DNA of 64,000 nucleotides from Antedon bifida. Taxonomy: Eukaryota; Echinodermata; Crinoidea; Comatulida; Antedonidae. Of the stretch, positions 1 through 11,543 are shown one piece after another. Every line of letters begins with the position of its first letter. Within the stretch, counting starts at the first letter, position 1. The position numbers and the translations under genes are program-made. The notes under the pieces were generated by a model. The model searched no databases and was not told the origin of the DNA. It saw only the letters and a list, made by a program, of their open reading frames with translations. The DNA lies in NCBI GenBank assembly GCA_963402885.1, contig OY727098.1, positions 11,952,717-12,016,716 of the forward strand, read 5' to 3'.

Positions 1-108
1 GGTGTTTTTATGTTAACAAGTTTTTTCGAAAATCACAAAATGGTCTAAAACGTCTCCAAATGCGATTTGAAGCTATTCTAAGCACTTTGGTGTTTTTATG
101 TTAACAAG
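1..108. repeat. Left edge: end of a preceding HOR copy
   Basis: Twenty bases of a monomer tail, then one complete A monomer (HOR position 31) leading into the first anchor monomer. The segment matches the sequence from 18,352, the second copy of the large duplication. Confidence 0.9.
21..108 (+). repeat. Representative A monomer (88 bp)
   Basis: Type example of the commonest monomer. It begins with the palindrome TTTTCGAAAA inside a T-run, then TCACAAAATGGTC and the core, then CTCCAAATGCGATTTG, AAGCTATTCTAAGC, ACTTTGGTG and ends with GTTAACAAG. Two palindromic hexamers, TTCGAA and GTTAAC, mark A and are absent from typical B and C. By hand count it has 14 C and 14 G in 88 bp (32% GC) and three CpG. 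Variants used as landmarks in this annotation differ in the head (AATAAC for AATCAC, GTTTGTTCG or GTTCTTTCG for GTTTTTTCG) or the tail (GCACAC, GTAGAC, GTACAC, GATAAC). Phase is arbitrary; I start monomers at the T-run. Confidence 0.95.
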
Positions 109-194
109 TTTTTTCGAAAATCACAAAATGGTCTAAAACGTCTCCAAATGCGATTTGAAGCTATTCTGTACACTTTGATGGTTTTTGTGAACAT

Positions 195-282
195 TTTTTG
201 TCGAAATGCTCAAAATGGTCTAAAACGTTTTTAAATACGATATTAAGCTATTTTGTGCTCTTTGATGTTTTTGTGTGAAAAG
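195..282 (+). repeat. Representative B monomer (88 bp)
   Basis: Type example of B. The head is TTTTTGTCGAAATGCTC, followed by the shared core, then TTTTTAAATACGATATTAAG, CTATTTTGTGCTC and a tail GATGTTTTTGTGTGAAAAG. AATACGATATT is an imperfect dyad. B is more AT-rich than A (about 28% GC). Recognisable sub-types include GGGCTC for GTGCTC (HOR position 15), AAGTTATT for AAGCTATT with tail ATGTGAAAGG (position 8), and a tail ending GTGTGAACAT (position 2). B or an A/B hybrid always precedes C in what I read. Confidence 0.95.
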
Positions 283-360
283 TTTTATCGAATTGCTCAA
301 AATGGTCTAAAACGGTTTCTAATGAGATTTTAAGCACTTTGATGTTTTTCTATAACCAAG
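283..360 (+). repeat. Representative C monomer (78 bp)
   Basis: Type example of C. The head is TTTTATCGAATTGCTC, then the core, then GTTTCTAATGAGATTTTAAG, CACTTTGATG and a tail ending CTATAACCAAG. Aligned with A it lacks 10 bp exactly where A has AAGC-TATTCT-AAGC, consistent with loss between the AAGC direct repeats. Sub-types: CTGTAACC, CTATAACC or GTGTAACC tails, GTTTATAATG for GTTTCTAATG, TTTAAAGC for TTTTAAGC (position 13), and TGGTTTATAATG with GCAATTT (position 9). C is followed by an A head throughout. Confidence 0.95.
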
Positions 361-2413
361 TTTTTTCGAAAATCACAAAATGGTCTAAAACGTCTCCAAA
401 TGCGATTTGAAGCTATTCTAAGCACTTTGGTGTTTTTATGTTAACAAGTTTTTTCGAAAATAACAAAATGGTCTAAAATGTCTCCAAATGCGATTTGAAG
501 CTATTCTTAGCACTTTGGTGTTTTTATGTTAACAAGTTTTTTCGAAAATCACAAAATGGTCTAAAACGTCTCCAAATGCGATTTGAAGCTATTCTGCACA
601 CTTTGATGTTTTGTGTGAAAAATTTTTGTCGAAATGCTCAAAATGGTCTAAAACGTTTTTAAATACGATATTAAGTTATTTTGTGCTCTTTGATGTTTTT
701 ATGTGAAAGGTTTTATCGAATTGCTCAAAATGGTCTAAAATGGTTTATAATGAGATTTTAAGCAATTTGATGTTTTTGTGTAACCAAGTTTTTTCGAAAA
801 TCACAAAATGGTCTAAAACGTCTCCAAATGCGATTTGAAGCTATTCTAAGCACTTTGGTGTTTTTATGTTAACAAGTTTTTTCGAAAATCACAAAATGGT
901 CTAAAACGTCTCCAAATGCGATTTGAAGCTATTCTGTAGACTTTGATGTTTTTTGTGAAAAATTTTTGTCGAAATGCTCAAAATGGTCTAAAACGTTTTT
1001 AAATACGATATTAAGCTATTTTGTGCTCTTTGATGTTTTTGTGTGAAAAGTTTTATCGAATTGCTCAAAATGGTCTAAAACGGTTTCTAATGAGATTTAA
1101 AGCACTTTGATGTTTTTCTGTAACCAAGTTTTTTCGAAAATCACAAATTGGTCTAAAACGTCTCCAAATGCGATTTGAAGCTATTCTGCACAGTTTGATG
1201 TTTTGTGTGAAACATTTTTGTCGAAATGCTCAAAATGGTCTAAAACGTTTTTAAATACGATATTAAGCTATTTTGGGCTCTTTGATGTTTTTGTGTGAAA
1301 AGTTTTATCGAATTGCTCAAAATGGTCTAAAACGGTTTCTAATGAGATTTTAAGCACTTTGATGTTTTTCTATAACCAAGTTTTTTCGAAAATCACAAAA
1401 TGGTCTAAAACGTCTCCAAATGCGATTTGAAGCTATTCTAAGCACTTTGGTGTTTTTATGTTAACAAGTTTTTTCGAAAATAACAAAATGGTCTAAAATG
1501 TCTCCAAATGCGATTTGAAGCTATTCTTAGCACTTTGGTGTTTTTATGTTAACAAGTTTTTTCGAAAATCACAAAATGGTCTAAAACGTCTCCAAATGCG
1601 ATTTGAAGCTATTCTGCACACTTTGATGTTTTGTGTGAAAAATTTTTGTCGAAATGCTCAAAATGGTCTAAAACGTTTTTAAATACGATATTAAGCTATT
1701 TTGTGCTCTTTGATGTTTTTGTGTGAAAAGTTTTATCGAATTGCTCAAAATGGTCTAAAACGGTTTATAATGAGATTTTAAGCACTTTGATGTTTTTGTG
1801 TAACCAAGTTTTTTCGAAAATCACAAAATGGTCTAAAACGTCTCCAAATGCGATTTGAAGCTATTCTAAGCACTTTGGTGTTTTTATGATAACAAGTTTT
1901 TTCGAAAATCACAAAATGGTCTAAAACGTCTCCAAATGCGATTTGAAGCTATTCTAAGCACTTTGGTGTTTTTATGTTAACAAGTTTTTTCGAAAATCAT
2001 AAAATGGTCTAAAACGTTTTTAAATACGATATTAAGCTATTTTGTGCTCTTTGATGTTTTTGTGTGAAAAGTTTTATCGAATTGCTCAAAATGGTCTAAA
2101 ACGGTTTCTAATGAGATTTTAAGCACTTTGATGTTTTTCTGTAACCAAGTTTGTTCGAAAATCACAAAATGGTCTAAAACATCTCCAAATGCGATTTGAA
2201 GCTATTCTAAGCACTTTGATGTTTTTGTGTAACCAAGTTTTTTCGAAAATCACAAAATGGTCTAAAACGTCTCCAAATGCGATTTGAAGCTATTCTAAGC
2301 ACTTTGGTGTTTTTATGATAACAAGTTTTTTCGAAAATCACAAAATGGTCTAAAACGTCTCCAAATGCGATTTGAAGCTATTCTAAGCACTTTGGTGTTT
2401 TTATGTTAACAAG

Positions 2414-2929
2414 TTTTTTCGAAAATCACAAAATGGTCTAAAACGTCTCCAAATGCGATTTGAAACTATTCTGTACACTTTGATGGTTTTTGTGAAAATT
2501 TTTTGTCGAAATGCTCAAAATGGTCTAAAACGTTTTTAAATACGATATTAAGCTATTTTGTGCTCTTTGATGTTTTTGTGTGAAAAGTTTTTTCGAATTG
2601 CTCAAAATGGTCTAAAACGGTTTCTAATGAGATTTTAAGCACTTTGATGTTTTTCTGTAACCAAGTTTGTTCGAAAATCACAAAATGGTCTAAAACGTCT
2701 CCAAATGCGATTTGAAGCTATTCTAAGCACTTTGGTGTTTTTATGATAACAAGTTTTTTCGAAAATCACAAAATGGTCTAAAACGTCTCCAAATGCGATT
2801 TGAAGCTATTCTAAGCACTTTGGTGTTTTTATGTTAACAAGTTTTTTCGAAAATCACAAAATGGTCTAAAACGTCTCCAAATGCGATTTGAAGCTATTCT
2901 AAGCACTTTGGTGTTTTTATGTTAACAAG
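2414..2929. repeat. Mini-HOR of 6 monomers (516 bp)
   Basis: Consists of monomers 1, B, C, 29, 30 and 31. After C the array jumps from position 4 to position 29 and then returns to the anchor. Both flanking anchors carry the same substitution (GAAACTATTC for GAAGCTATTC, at 2,461 and 2,977), so this looks like a local tandem duplication of 516 bp. It is absent from the otherwise matching copy at about 21 kb, where the offset to this region changes from 18,604 to 18,088. Confidence 0.9.
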
Positions 2930-5900
2930 TTTTTTCGAAAATCACAAAATGGTCTAAAACGTCTCCAAATGCGATTTGAAACTATTCTGTACACTTTGAT
3001 GGTTTTTGTGAAAATTTTTTGTCGAAATGCTCAAAATGGTCTAAAACGTTTTTAAATACGATATTAAGCTATTTTGTGCTCTTTGATGTTTTTGTGTGAA
3101 AAGTTTTATCGAATTGCTCAAAATGGTCTAAAACGGTTTCTAATGAGATTTTAAGCACTTTTATGTTTTTCTGAAACCAAGTTTTTTCGAAAATCACAAA
3201 ATGGTCTAAAACGTCTCCAAATGCGATTTGAAGCTATTCTAAGCACTTTGGTGTTTTTATGTTAACAAGTTTTTTCGAAAATAACAAAATGGTCTAAAAT
3301 GTCTCCAAATGCGATTTGAAGCTATTCTTAGCACTTTGGTGTTTTTATGTTAACAAGTTTTTTCGAAAATCACAAAATGGTCTAAAACGTCTCCAAATGC
3401 GATTTGAAGCTATTCTAAGCACTTTGGTGTTTTTATGTTAACAAGTTTTTTCGAAAATAACAAAATGGTCTAAAATGTCTCCAAATGCGATTTGAAGCTA
3501 TTCTTAGCACTTTGGTGTTTTTATGTTAACAAGTTTTTTCGAAAATCACAAAATGGTCTAAAACGTCTCCAAATGCGATTTGAAGCTATTCTGCACACTT
3601 TGATGTTTTGTGTGAAAAATTTTTGTCGAAATGCTCAAAATGGTCTAAAACGTTTTTAAATACGATATTAAGTTATTTTGTGCTCTTTGATGTTTTTATG
3701 TGAAAAGTTTTATCGAATTGCTCAAAATGGTCTAAAATGGTTTATAATGAGATTTTAAGCAATTTGATGTTTTTGTGTAACCAAGTTTTTTCGAAAATCA
3801 CAAAATGGTCTAAAACGTCTCCAAATGCGATTTGAAGCTATTCTAAGCACTTTGGTGTTTTTATGTTAACAAGTTTTTTCGAAAATCACAAAATGGTCTA
3901 AAACGTCTCCAAATGCGATTTGAAGCTATTCTGCACACTTTGATGTTTTGTGTGAAAAATTTTTGTCGAAATGCTCAAAATGGTCTAAAACGTTTTTAAA
4001 TACGATATTAAGCTATTTTGTGCTCTTTGATGTTTTTGTGTGAAAAGTTTTATCGAATTGCTCAAAATGGTCTAAAACGGTTTCTAATGAGATTTAAAGC
4101 ACTTTGATGTTTTTCTGTAACCAAGTTTTTTCGAAAATCACAAAATGGTCTAAAACGTCTCCAAATGCGATTTGAAGCTATTCTGCACACTTTGATGTTT
4201 TGTGTGAAACATTTTTGTCGAAATGCTCAAAATGGTCTAAAACGTTTTTAAATACGATATTAAGCTATTTTGTGCTCTTTGATGTTTTTGTGTGAAAAGT
4301 TTTATCGAATTGCTCAAAATGGTCTAAAACGGTTTCTAATGAGATTTTAAGCACTTTGATGTTTTTCTGTAACCAAGTTTTTTCGAAAATCACAAAATGG
4401 TCTAAAACGTCTCCAAATGCGATTTGAAGCTATTCTAAGCACTTTGGTGTTTTTATGTTAACAAGTTTTTTCGAAAATAACAAAATGGTCTAAAATGTCT
4501 CCAAATGCGATTTGAAGCTATTCTTAGCACTTTGGTGTTTTTATGTTAACAAGTTTTTTCGAAAATCACAAAATGGTCTAAAACGTCTCCAAATGCGATT
4601 TGAAGCTATTCTGCACACTTTGATGTTTTGTGTGAAAAATTTTTGTCGAAATGCTCAAAATGGTCTAAAACGTTTTTAAATACGATATTAAGCTATTTTG
4701 TGCTCTTTGATGTTTTTGTGTGAAAAGTTTTATCGAATTGCTCAAAATGGTCTAAAACGGTTTATAATGAGATTTTAAGCACTTTGATGTTTTTGTGTAA
4801 CCAAGTTTTTTCGAAAATCACAAAATGGTCTAAAACGTCTCCAAATGCGATTTGAAGCTATTCTAAGCACTTTGGTGTTTTTATGTTAACAAGTTCTTTC
4901 GAAAATCACAAAATGGTCTAAAACGTTTTTAAATACGATATTAAGCTATTTTGTGCTCTTTGATGTTTTTGTGTGAAAAGTTTTATCGAATTGCTCAAAA
5001 TGGTCTAAAACGGTTTCTAATGAGATTTTAAGCACTTTGATGTTTTTCTATAACCAAGTTTTTTCGAAAATCACAAAATGGTCTAAAACGTCTCCAAATG
5101 CGATTTGAAGCTATTCTAAGCACTTTGGTGTTTTTATGTTAACAAGTTTTTTCGAAAATAACAAAATGGTCTAAAATGTCTCCAAATGCGATTTGAAGCT
5201 ATTCTTAGCACTTTGGTGTTTTTATGTTAACAAGTTTTTTCGAAAATCACAAAATGGTCTAAAACGTCTCCAAATGCGATTTGAAGCTATTCTGCACACT
5301 TTGATGTTTTGTGTGAAAAATTTTTGTCGAAATGCTCAAAATGGTCTAAAACGTTTTTAAATACGATATTAAGCTATTTTGTGCTCTTTGATGTTTTTAT
5401 GTGAAAAGTTTTATCGAATTGCTCAAAATGGTCTAAAATGGTTTATAATGAGATTTTAAGCAATTTGATGTTTTTGTGTAACCAAGTTTTTTCGAAAATC
5501 ACAAAATGGTCTAAAACGTCTCCAAATGCGATTTGAAGCTATTCTAAGCACTTTGGTGTTTTTATGTTAACAAGTTTTTTCGAAAATCACAAAATGGTCT
5601 AAAACGTCTCCAAATGCGATTTGAAGCTATTCTGTACACTTTGATGTTTTTTTGAAAAATTTTTGTCGAAATGCTCAAAATGGTCTAAAACGTTTTTAAA
5701 TACGATATTAAGCTATTTTGTGCTCTTTGATGTTTTTGTGTGAAAAGTTTTATCGAATTGCTCAAAATGGTCTAAAACGGTTTCTAATGAGATTTAAAGC
5801 ACTTTGATGTTTTTCTGTAACCAAGTTTTTTCGAAAATCACAAAATGGTCTAAAACGTCTCCAAATGCGATTTGAAGCTATTCTGCACACTTTGATGTTT

Positions 5901-7363
5901 TGTGTGAAAAATTTTTGTCGAAATGCTCAAAATGGTCAAAAACGTTTTTAAATACGATATTAAGCTATTTTGTGCTCTTTGATGTTTTTGTGTGAAAAGT
6001 TTTATCGAATTGCTCAAACTGGTCTAAAACGGTTTCTAATGAGATTTTAAGCACTTTGATGTTTTTCTGTAACCAAGTTTTTTCGAAAATCACAAAATAG
6101 TCTAAAACGTCTCCAAATGCGATTTGAAGCTATTCTAAGCACTTTGGTGTTTTTATGTTAACAAGTTTTTTCGAAAATAACAAAATGGTCTAAAATGTCT
6201 CCAAATGCGATTTGAAGCTATTCTTAGCACTTTGGTGTTTTTATGTTAACAAGTTTTTTCGAAAATCACAAAATGGTCTAAAACGTCTCCAAATGCGATT
6301 TGAAGCTATTCTGCACACTTTGATGTTTTGTGTGAAAAATTTTTGTCGAAATGCTCAAAATGGTCTAAAACGTTTTTAAATACGATATTAAGCTATTTTG
6401 TGCTCTTTGATGTTTTTATGTGAAAAGTTTTATCGAATTGCTCAAAATGGTCTAAAACGGTTTATAATGAGATTTTAAGCACTTTGATGTTTTTGTGTAA
6501 CCAAGTTTTTTCGAAAATCACAAAATGGTCTAAAACGTCTCCAAATGCGATTTGAAGCTATTCTAAGCACTTTGGTGTTTTTATGTTAACAAGTTCTTTC
6601 GAAAATCACAAAATGGTCTAAAACGTTTTTAAATACGATATTAAGCTATTTTGTGCTCTTTGATGTTTTTGTGTGAAAAGTTTTATCGAATTGCTCAAAA
6701 TGGTCTAAAACGGTTTATAATGAGATTTTAAGCACTTTGATGTTTTTGTGTAACCAAGTTTTTTCGAAAATCACAAAATGGTCTAAAACGTCTCCAAATG
6801 CGATTTGAAGCTATTCTAAGCACTTTGGTGTTTTTATGATAACAAGTTTTTTCGAAAATCACAAAATGGTCTAAAACGTCTCCAAATGCGATTTGAAGCT
6901 ATTCTAAGCACTTTGGTGTTTTTATGTTAACAAGTTTTTTCGAAAATCACAAAATGGTCTAAAACGTTTTTAAATACGATATTAAGCTATTTTGTGCTCT
7001 TTGATGTTTTTGTGTGAAAAGTTTTATCGAATTGCTCAAAATGGTCTAAAACGGTTTCTAATGAGATTTTAAGCACTTTGATGTTTTTCTGTAACCAAGT
7101 TTGTTCGAAAATCACAAAATGGTCTAAAACGTCTCCAAATGCGATTTGAAGCTATTCTAAGCACTTTGGTGTTTTTATGATAACAAGTTTTTTCGAAAAT
7201 CACAAAATGGTCTAAAACGTCTCCAAATGCGATTTGAAGCTATTCTAAGCACTTTGGTGTTTTTATGTTAACAAGTTTTTTCGAAAATCACAAAATGGTC
7301 TAAAACGTCTCCAAATGCGATTTGAAGCTATTCTAAGCACTTTGGTGTTTTTATGTTAACAAG
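2930..7363. repeat. Two fused incomplete HOR copies, about 52 monomers (4,434 bp)
   Basis: Begins with the GAAACTATTC anchor, then B, C with TTTTATG and CTGAAACC, a duplicated A-A(AATAAC) pair, and positions 7 to 23. At 4,893 the GTTCTTTCG hybrid is followed not by C24 but by a C4-type monomer (CTATAACC), so a second HOR starts without its anchor. That second part (GTACAC with a T-run at 5,634, GGTCAAAAACG near 5,936, AAACTGG, AAATAGTC) ends in order at position 31. The spacing of 1,700 bp between the two GTTCTTTCG hybrids recurs at 12,399-14,099 and 22,982-24,682. Confidence 0.85.
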
Positions 7364-7444
7364 TTTTTTCGAAAATCACAAAATGGTCTAAAACGTCTCC
7401 AAATGCGATTTGAAGCTATTCTGTACACTTTGATGGTTTTTGTG
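4105..7444. repeat. 3.3-kb segment duplicated at 11,611-14,950
   Basis: Offset 7,506 (GCACAC 4,185 and 11,691; hybrids 4,893 and 12,399, 6,593 and 14,099). It ends where this copy has two B monomers and the partner one. Confidence 0.87.
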
Positions 7445-8898
7445 AAAAATTTTTGTCGAAATGCTCAAAATGGTCTAAAACGTTTTTAAATACGATATTA
7501 AGCTATTTTGTGCTCTTTGATGTTTTGTGTGAACATTTTTTGTCGAAATGCTCAAAATGGTCTAAAACGTTTTTAAATACGATATTAAGCTATTTTGTGC
7601 TCTTTGATGTTTTTGTGTGAAAAGTTTTATCGAATTGCTCAAAATGGTCTAAAACGGTTTCTAATGAGATTTTAAGCACTTTGATGTTTTTCTATAACCA
7701 AGTTTTTTCGAAAATCACAAAATGGTCTAAAACGTCTCCAAATGCGATTTGAAGCTATTCTAAGCACTTTGGTGTTTTTATGTTAACAAGTTTTTTCGAA
7801 AATAACAAAATGGTCTAAAATGTCTCCAAATGCGATTTGAAGCTATTCTTAGCACTTTGGTGTTTTTATGTTAACAAGTTTTTTCGAAAATCACAAAATG
7901 GTCTAAAACGTCTCCAAATGCGATTTGAAGCTATTCTGCACACTTTGATGTTTTGTGTGAAAAATTTTTGTCGAAATGCTCAAAATGGTCTAAAACGTTT
8001 TTAAATACGATATTAAGTTATTTTGTGCTCTTTGATGTTTTTATGTGAAAGGTTTTATCGAATTGCTCAAAATGGTCTAAAATGGTTTATAATGAGATTT
8101 TAAGCAATTTGATGTTTTTGTGTAACCAAGTTTTTTCGAAAATCACAAAATGGTCTAAAACGTCTCCAAATGCGATTTGAAGCTATTCTAAGCACTTTGG
8201 TGTTTTTATGTTAACAAGTTTTTTCGAAAATCACAAAATGGTCTAAAACGTCTCCAAATGCGATTTGAAGCTATTCTGTAGACTTTGATGTTTTTTGTGA
8301 AAAATTTTTGTCGAAATGCTCAAAATGGTCTAAAACGTTTTTAAATACGATATTAAGCTATTTTGTGCTCTTTGATGTTTTTGTGTGAAAAGTTTTATCG
8401 AATTGCTCAAAATGGTCTAAAACGGTTTCTAATGAGATTTAAAGCACTTTGATGTTTTTCTGTAACCAAGTTTTTTCGAAAATCACAAATTGGTCTAAAA
8501 CGTCTCCAAATGCGATTTGAAGCTATTCTGCACAGTTTGATGTTTTGTGTGAAACATTTTTGTCGAAATGCTCAAAATGGTCTAAAACGTTTTTAAATAC
8601 GATATTAAGCTATTTTGGGCTCTTTGATGTTTTTGTGTGAAAAGTTTTATCGAATTGCTCAAAATGGTCTAAAACGGTTTCTAATGAGATTTTAAGCACT
8701 TTGATGTTTTTCTGTAACCAAGTTTGTTCGAAAATCACAAAATGGTCTAAAACGTCTCCAAATGCGATTTGAAGCTATTCTAAGCACTTTGGTGTTTTTA
8801 TGATAACAAGTTTTTTCGAAAATCACAAAATGGTCTAAAACGTCTCCAAATGCGATTTGAAGCTATTCTAAGCACTTTGGTGTTTTTATGTTAACAAG
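7364..8898. repeat. Truncated HOR copy, 18 monomers (1,535 bp)
   Basis: Positions 1 to 15 are in order (GAACAT near 7,531, GTAGAC at 8,278, GGGCTC near 8,618). The next C is of the CTGTAACC type and leads directly into position 29 (GTTTGTTCG), a jump from 16 to 28. One closing A monomer is also missing. The same junction with one extra A (88 bp more) makes the 1,623-bp intervals at 30,139 and 40,552. Confidence 0.87.
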
Positions 8899-11543
8899 TT
8901 TTTTCGAAAATCACAAAATGGTATAAAACGTCTCCAAATGCGATTTGAAGCTATTCTGTACACTTTGATGGTTTTTGTGAAAAATTTTTGTCGAAATGCT
9001 CAAAATGGTCTAAAACGTTTTTAAATACGATATTAAGCTATTTTGTGCTCTTTGATGTTTTGTGTGAACATTTTTTGTCGAAATGCTCAAAATGGTCTAA
9101 AACGTTTTTAAATACGATATTAAGCTATTTTGTGCTCTTTGATGTTTTTGTGTGAAAAGTTTTATCGAATTGCTCAAAATGGTCTAAAACGGTTTCTAAT
9201 GAGATTTTAAGCACTTTGATGTTTTTCTATAACCAAGTTTTTTCGAAAATCACAAAATGGTCTAAAACGTCTCCAAATGCGATTTGAAGCTATTCTAAGC
9301 ACTTTGGTGTTTTTATGTTAACAAGTTTTTTCGAAAATAACAAAATGGTCTAAAATGTCTCCAAATGCGATTTGAAGCTATTCTTAGCACTTTGGTGTTT
9401 TTATGTTAACAAGTTTTTTCGAAAATCACAAAATGGTCTAAAACGTCTCCAAATGCGATTTGAAGCTATTCTGCACACTTTGATGTTTTGTGTGAAAAAT
9501 TTTTGTCGAAATGCTCAAAATGGTCTAAAACGTTTTTAAATACGATATTAAGTTATTTTGTGCTCTTTGATGTTTTTATGTGAAAGGTTTTATCGAATTG
9601 CTCAAAATGGTCTAAAATGGTTTATAATGAGATTTTAAGCAATTTGATGTTTTTGTGTAACCAAGTTTTTTCGAAAATCACAAAATGGTCTAAAACGTCT
9701 CCAAATGCGATTTGAAGCTATTCTAAGCACTTTGGTGTTTTTATGTTAACAAGTTTTTTCGAAAATCACAAAATGGTCTAAAACGTCTCCAAATGCGATT
9801 TGAAGCTATTCTGTAGACTTTGATGTTTTTTGTGAAAAATTTTTGTCGAAATGCTCAAAATGGTCTAAAACGTTTTTAAATACGATATTAAGCTATTTTG
9901 TGCTCTTTGATGTTTTTGTGTGAAAAGTTTTATCGAATTACTCAAAATGGTCTAAAACGGTTTCTAATGAGATTTAAAGCACTTTGATGTTTTTCTGTAA
10001 CCAAGTTTTTTCGAAAATCACAAATTGGTCTAAAACGTCTCCAAATGCGATTTGAAGCTATTCTGCACACTTTGATGTTTTGTGTGAAACATTTTTGTCG
10101 AAATGCTCAAAATGGTCTAAAACGTTTTTAAATACGATATTAAGCTATTTTGGGCTCTTTGATGTTTTTGTGTGAAAAGTTTTATCGAATTGCTCAAAAT
10201 GGTCTAAAACGGTTTCTAATGAGATTTTAAGCACTTTGATGTTTTTCTATAACCAAGTTTTTTCGAAAATCACAAAATGGTCTAAAACGTCTCCAAATGC
10301 GATTTGAAGCTATTCTAAGCACTTTGGTGTTTTTATGTTAACAAGTTTTTTCGAAAATAACAAAATGGTCTAAAATGTCTCCAAATGCGATTTGAAGCTA
10401 TTCTTAGCACTTTGGTGTTTTTATGTTAACAAGTTTTTTCGAAAATCACAAAATGGTCTAAAACGTCTCCAAATGCGATTTGAAGCTATTCTGCACACTT
10501 TGATGTTTGGTGTGAAAAATTTTTGTCGAAATGCTCAAAATGGTCTAAAACGTTTTTAAATACGATATTAAGCTATTTTGTGCTCTTTGATGTTTTTGTG
10601 TGAAAAGTTTTATCGAATTGCTCAAAATGGTCTAAAACGGTTTATAATGAGATTTTAAGCACTTTGATGTTTTTGTGTAACCAAGTTTTTTCGAAAATCA
10701 CAAAATGGTCTAAAACGTCTCCAAATGCGATTTGAAGCTATTCTAAGCACTTTGGTGTTTTTATGTTAACAAGTTCTTTCGAAAATCACAAAATGGTCTA
10801 AAACGTTTTTAAATACGATATTAAGCTATTTTGTGCTCTTTGATGTTTTTGTGTGAAAAGTTTTATCGAATTGCTCAAAATGGTCTAAAACGGTTTATAA
10901 TGAGATTTTAAGCACTTTGATGTTTTTGTGTAACCAAGTTTTTTCGAAAATCACAAAATGGTCTAAAACGTCTCCAAATGCGATTTGAAGCTATTCTAAG
11001 CACTTTGGTGTTTTTATGATAACAAGTTTTTTCGAAAATCACAAAATGGTCTAAAACGTCTCCAAATGCGATTTGAAGCTATTCTAAGCACTTTGGTGTT
11101 TTTATGTTAACAAGTTTTTTCGAAAATCACAAAATGGTCTAAAACGTTTTTAAATACGATATTAAGCTATTTTGTGCTCTTTGATGTTTTTGTGTGAAAA
11201 GTTTTATCGAATTGCTCAAAATGGTCTAAAACGGTTTCTAATGAGATTTTAAGCACTTTGATGTTTTTCTGTAACCAAGTTTGTTCGAAAATCACAAAAT
11301 GGTCTAAAACGTCTCCAAATGCGATTTGAAGCTATTCTAAGCACTTTGGTGTTTTTATGATAACAAGTTTTTTCGAAAATCACAAAATGGTCTAAAACGT
11401 CTCCAAATGCGATTTGAAGCTATTCTAAGCACTTTGGTGTTTTTATGTTAACAAGTTTTTTCGAAAATCACAAAATGGTCTAAAACGTCTCCAAATGCGA
11501 TTTGAAGCTATTCTAAGCACTTTGGTGTTTTTATGTTAACAAG
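8899..11543. repeat. Complete 31-mer HOR copy (2,645 bp)
   Basis: Starts with the anchor carrying GGTATAAAACG (8,920) and contains all 31 positions in order, including the GTTTGGTGTG tail at position 19 (10,506) and the GTTCTTTCG hybrid at 10,773. A private change GAATTACTC marks its position-13 C. The next A at the anchor position (core at 11,565, exactly 2,645 bp on) has GGTCTAAAACG and an ordinary tail, so it is not a true anchor. Confidence 0.9.

Larger units (their letters stand above)
109..2413. repeat. Shortened HOR copy, 27 monomers (2,305 bp)
   Basis: Runs from anchor monomer 1 to the next anchor. Compared with the 31-mer it lacks one B (monomer 1 tail is fused straight to the GAACAT tail of position 2, saving about 87 bp) and the three-monomer block 23-25 (253 bp); 2,645 minus 340 gives the observed 2,305. 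Positions 3 to 22 are otherwise in order, including GTAGAC (936), AAATTGG, GGGCTC and the TCATAAAATGG hybrid (1,998). The position-29 A monomer carries CATCTCC and ends in a C-type tail (GTGTAACC), a hybrid also seen at 20.8 kb. Confidence 0.88.
1..8710. repeat. Large duplication, copy 1 (partner about 18,352-26,800)
   Basis: Marker-by-marker match over about 8.5 kb. The offset is 18,351 at the start, 18,604 after the 253-bp block missing here, and 18,088-18,089 after the 516-bp extra unit here. Markers include GTAGAC (936 and 19,287), TCATAAAATGG (1,998 and 20,601), both GTTCTTTCG hybrids, and GAACAT (7,531 and 25,620). The match ends near 8,715, where this copy jumps to position 28 and the partner goes on to position 16. 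Confidence 0.88.

Noticed and set aside
21..108. CENP-B box in the TTCGAAAATCACAAA segment of A
   Set aside because: It shares TTCG and one later C with the mammalian box, but lacks the required A at position 9 and the GGG end. The match is not better than chance in a sequence of this composition.
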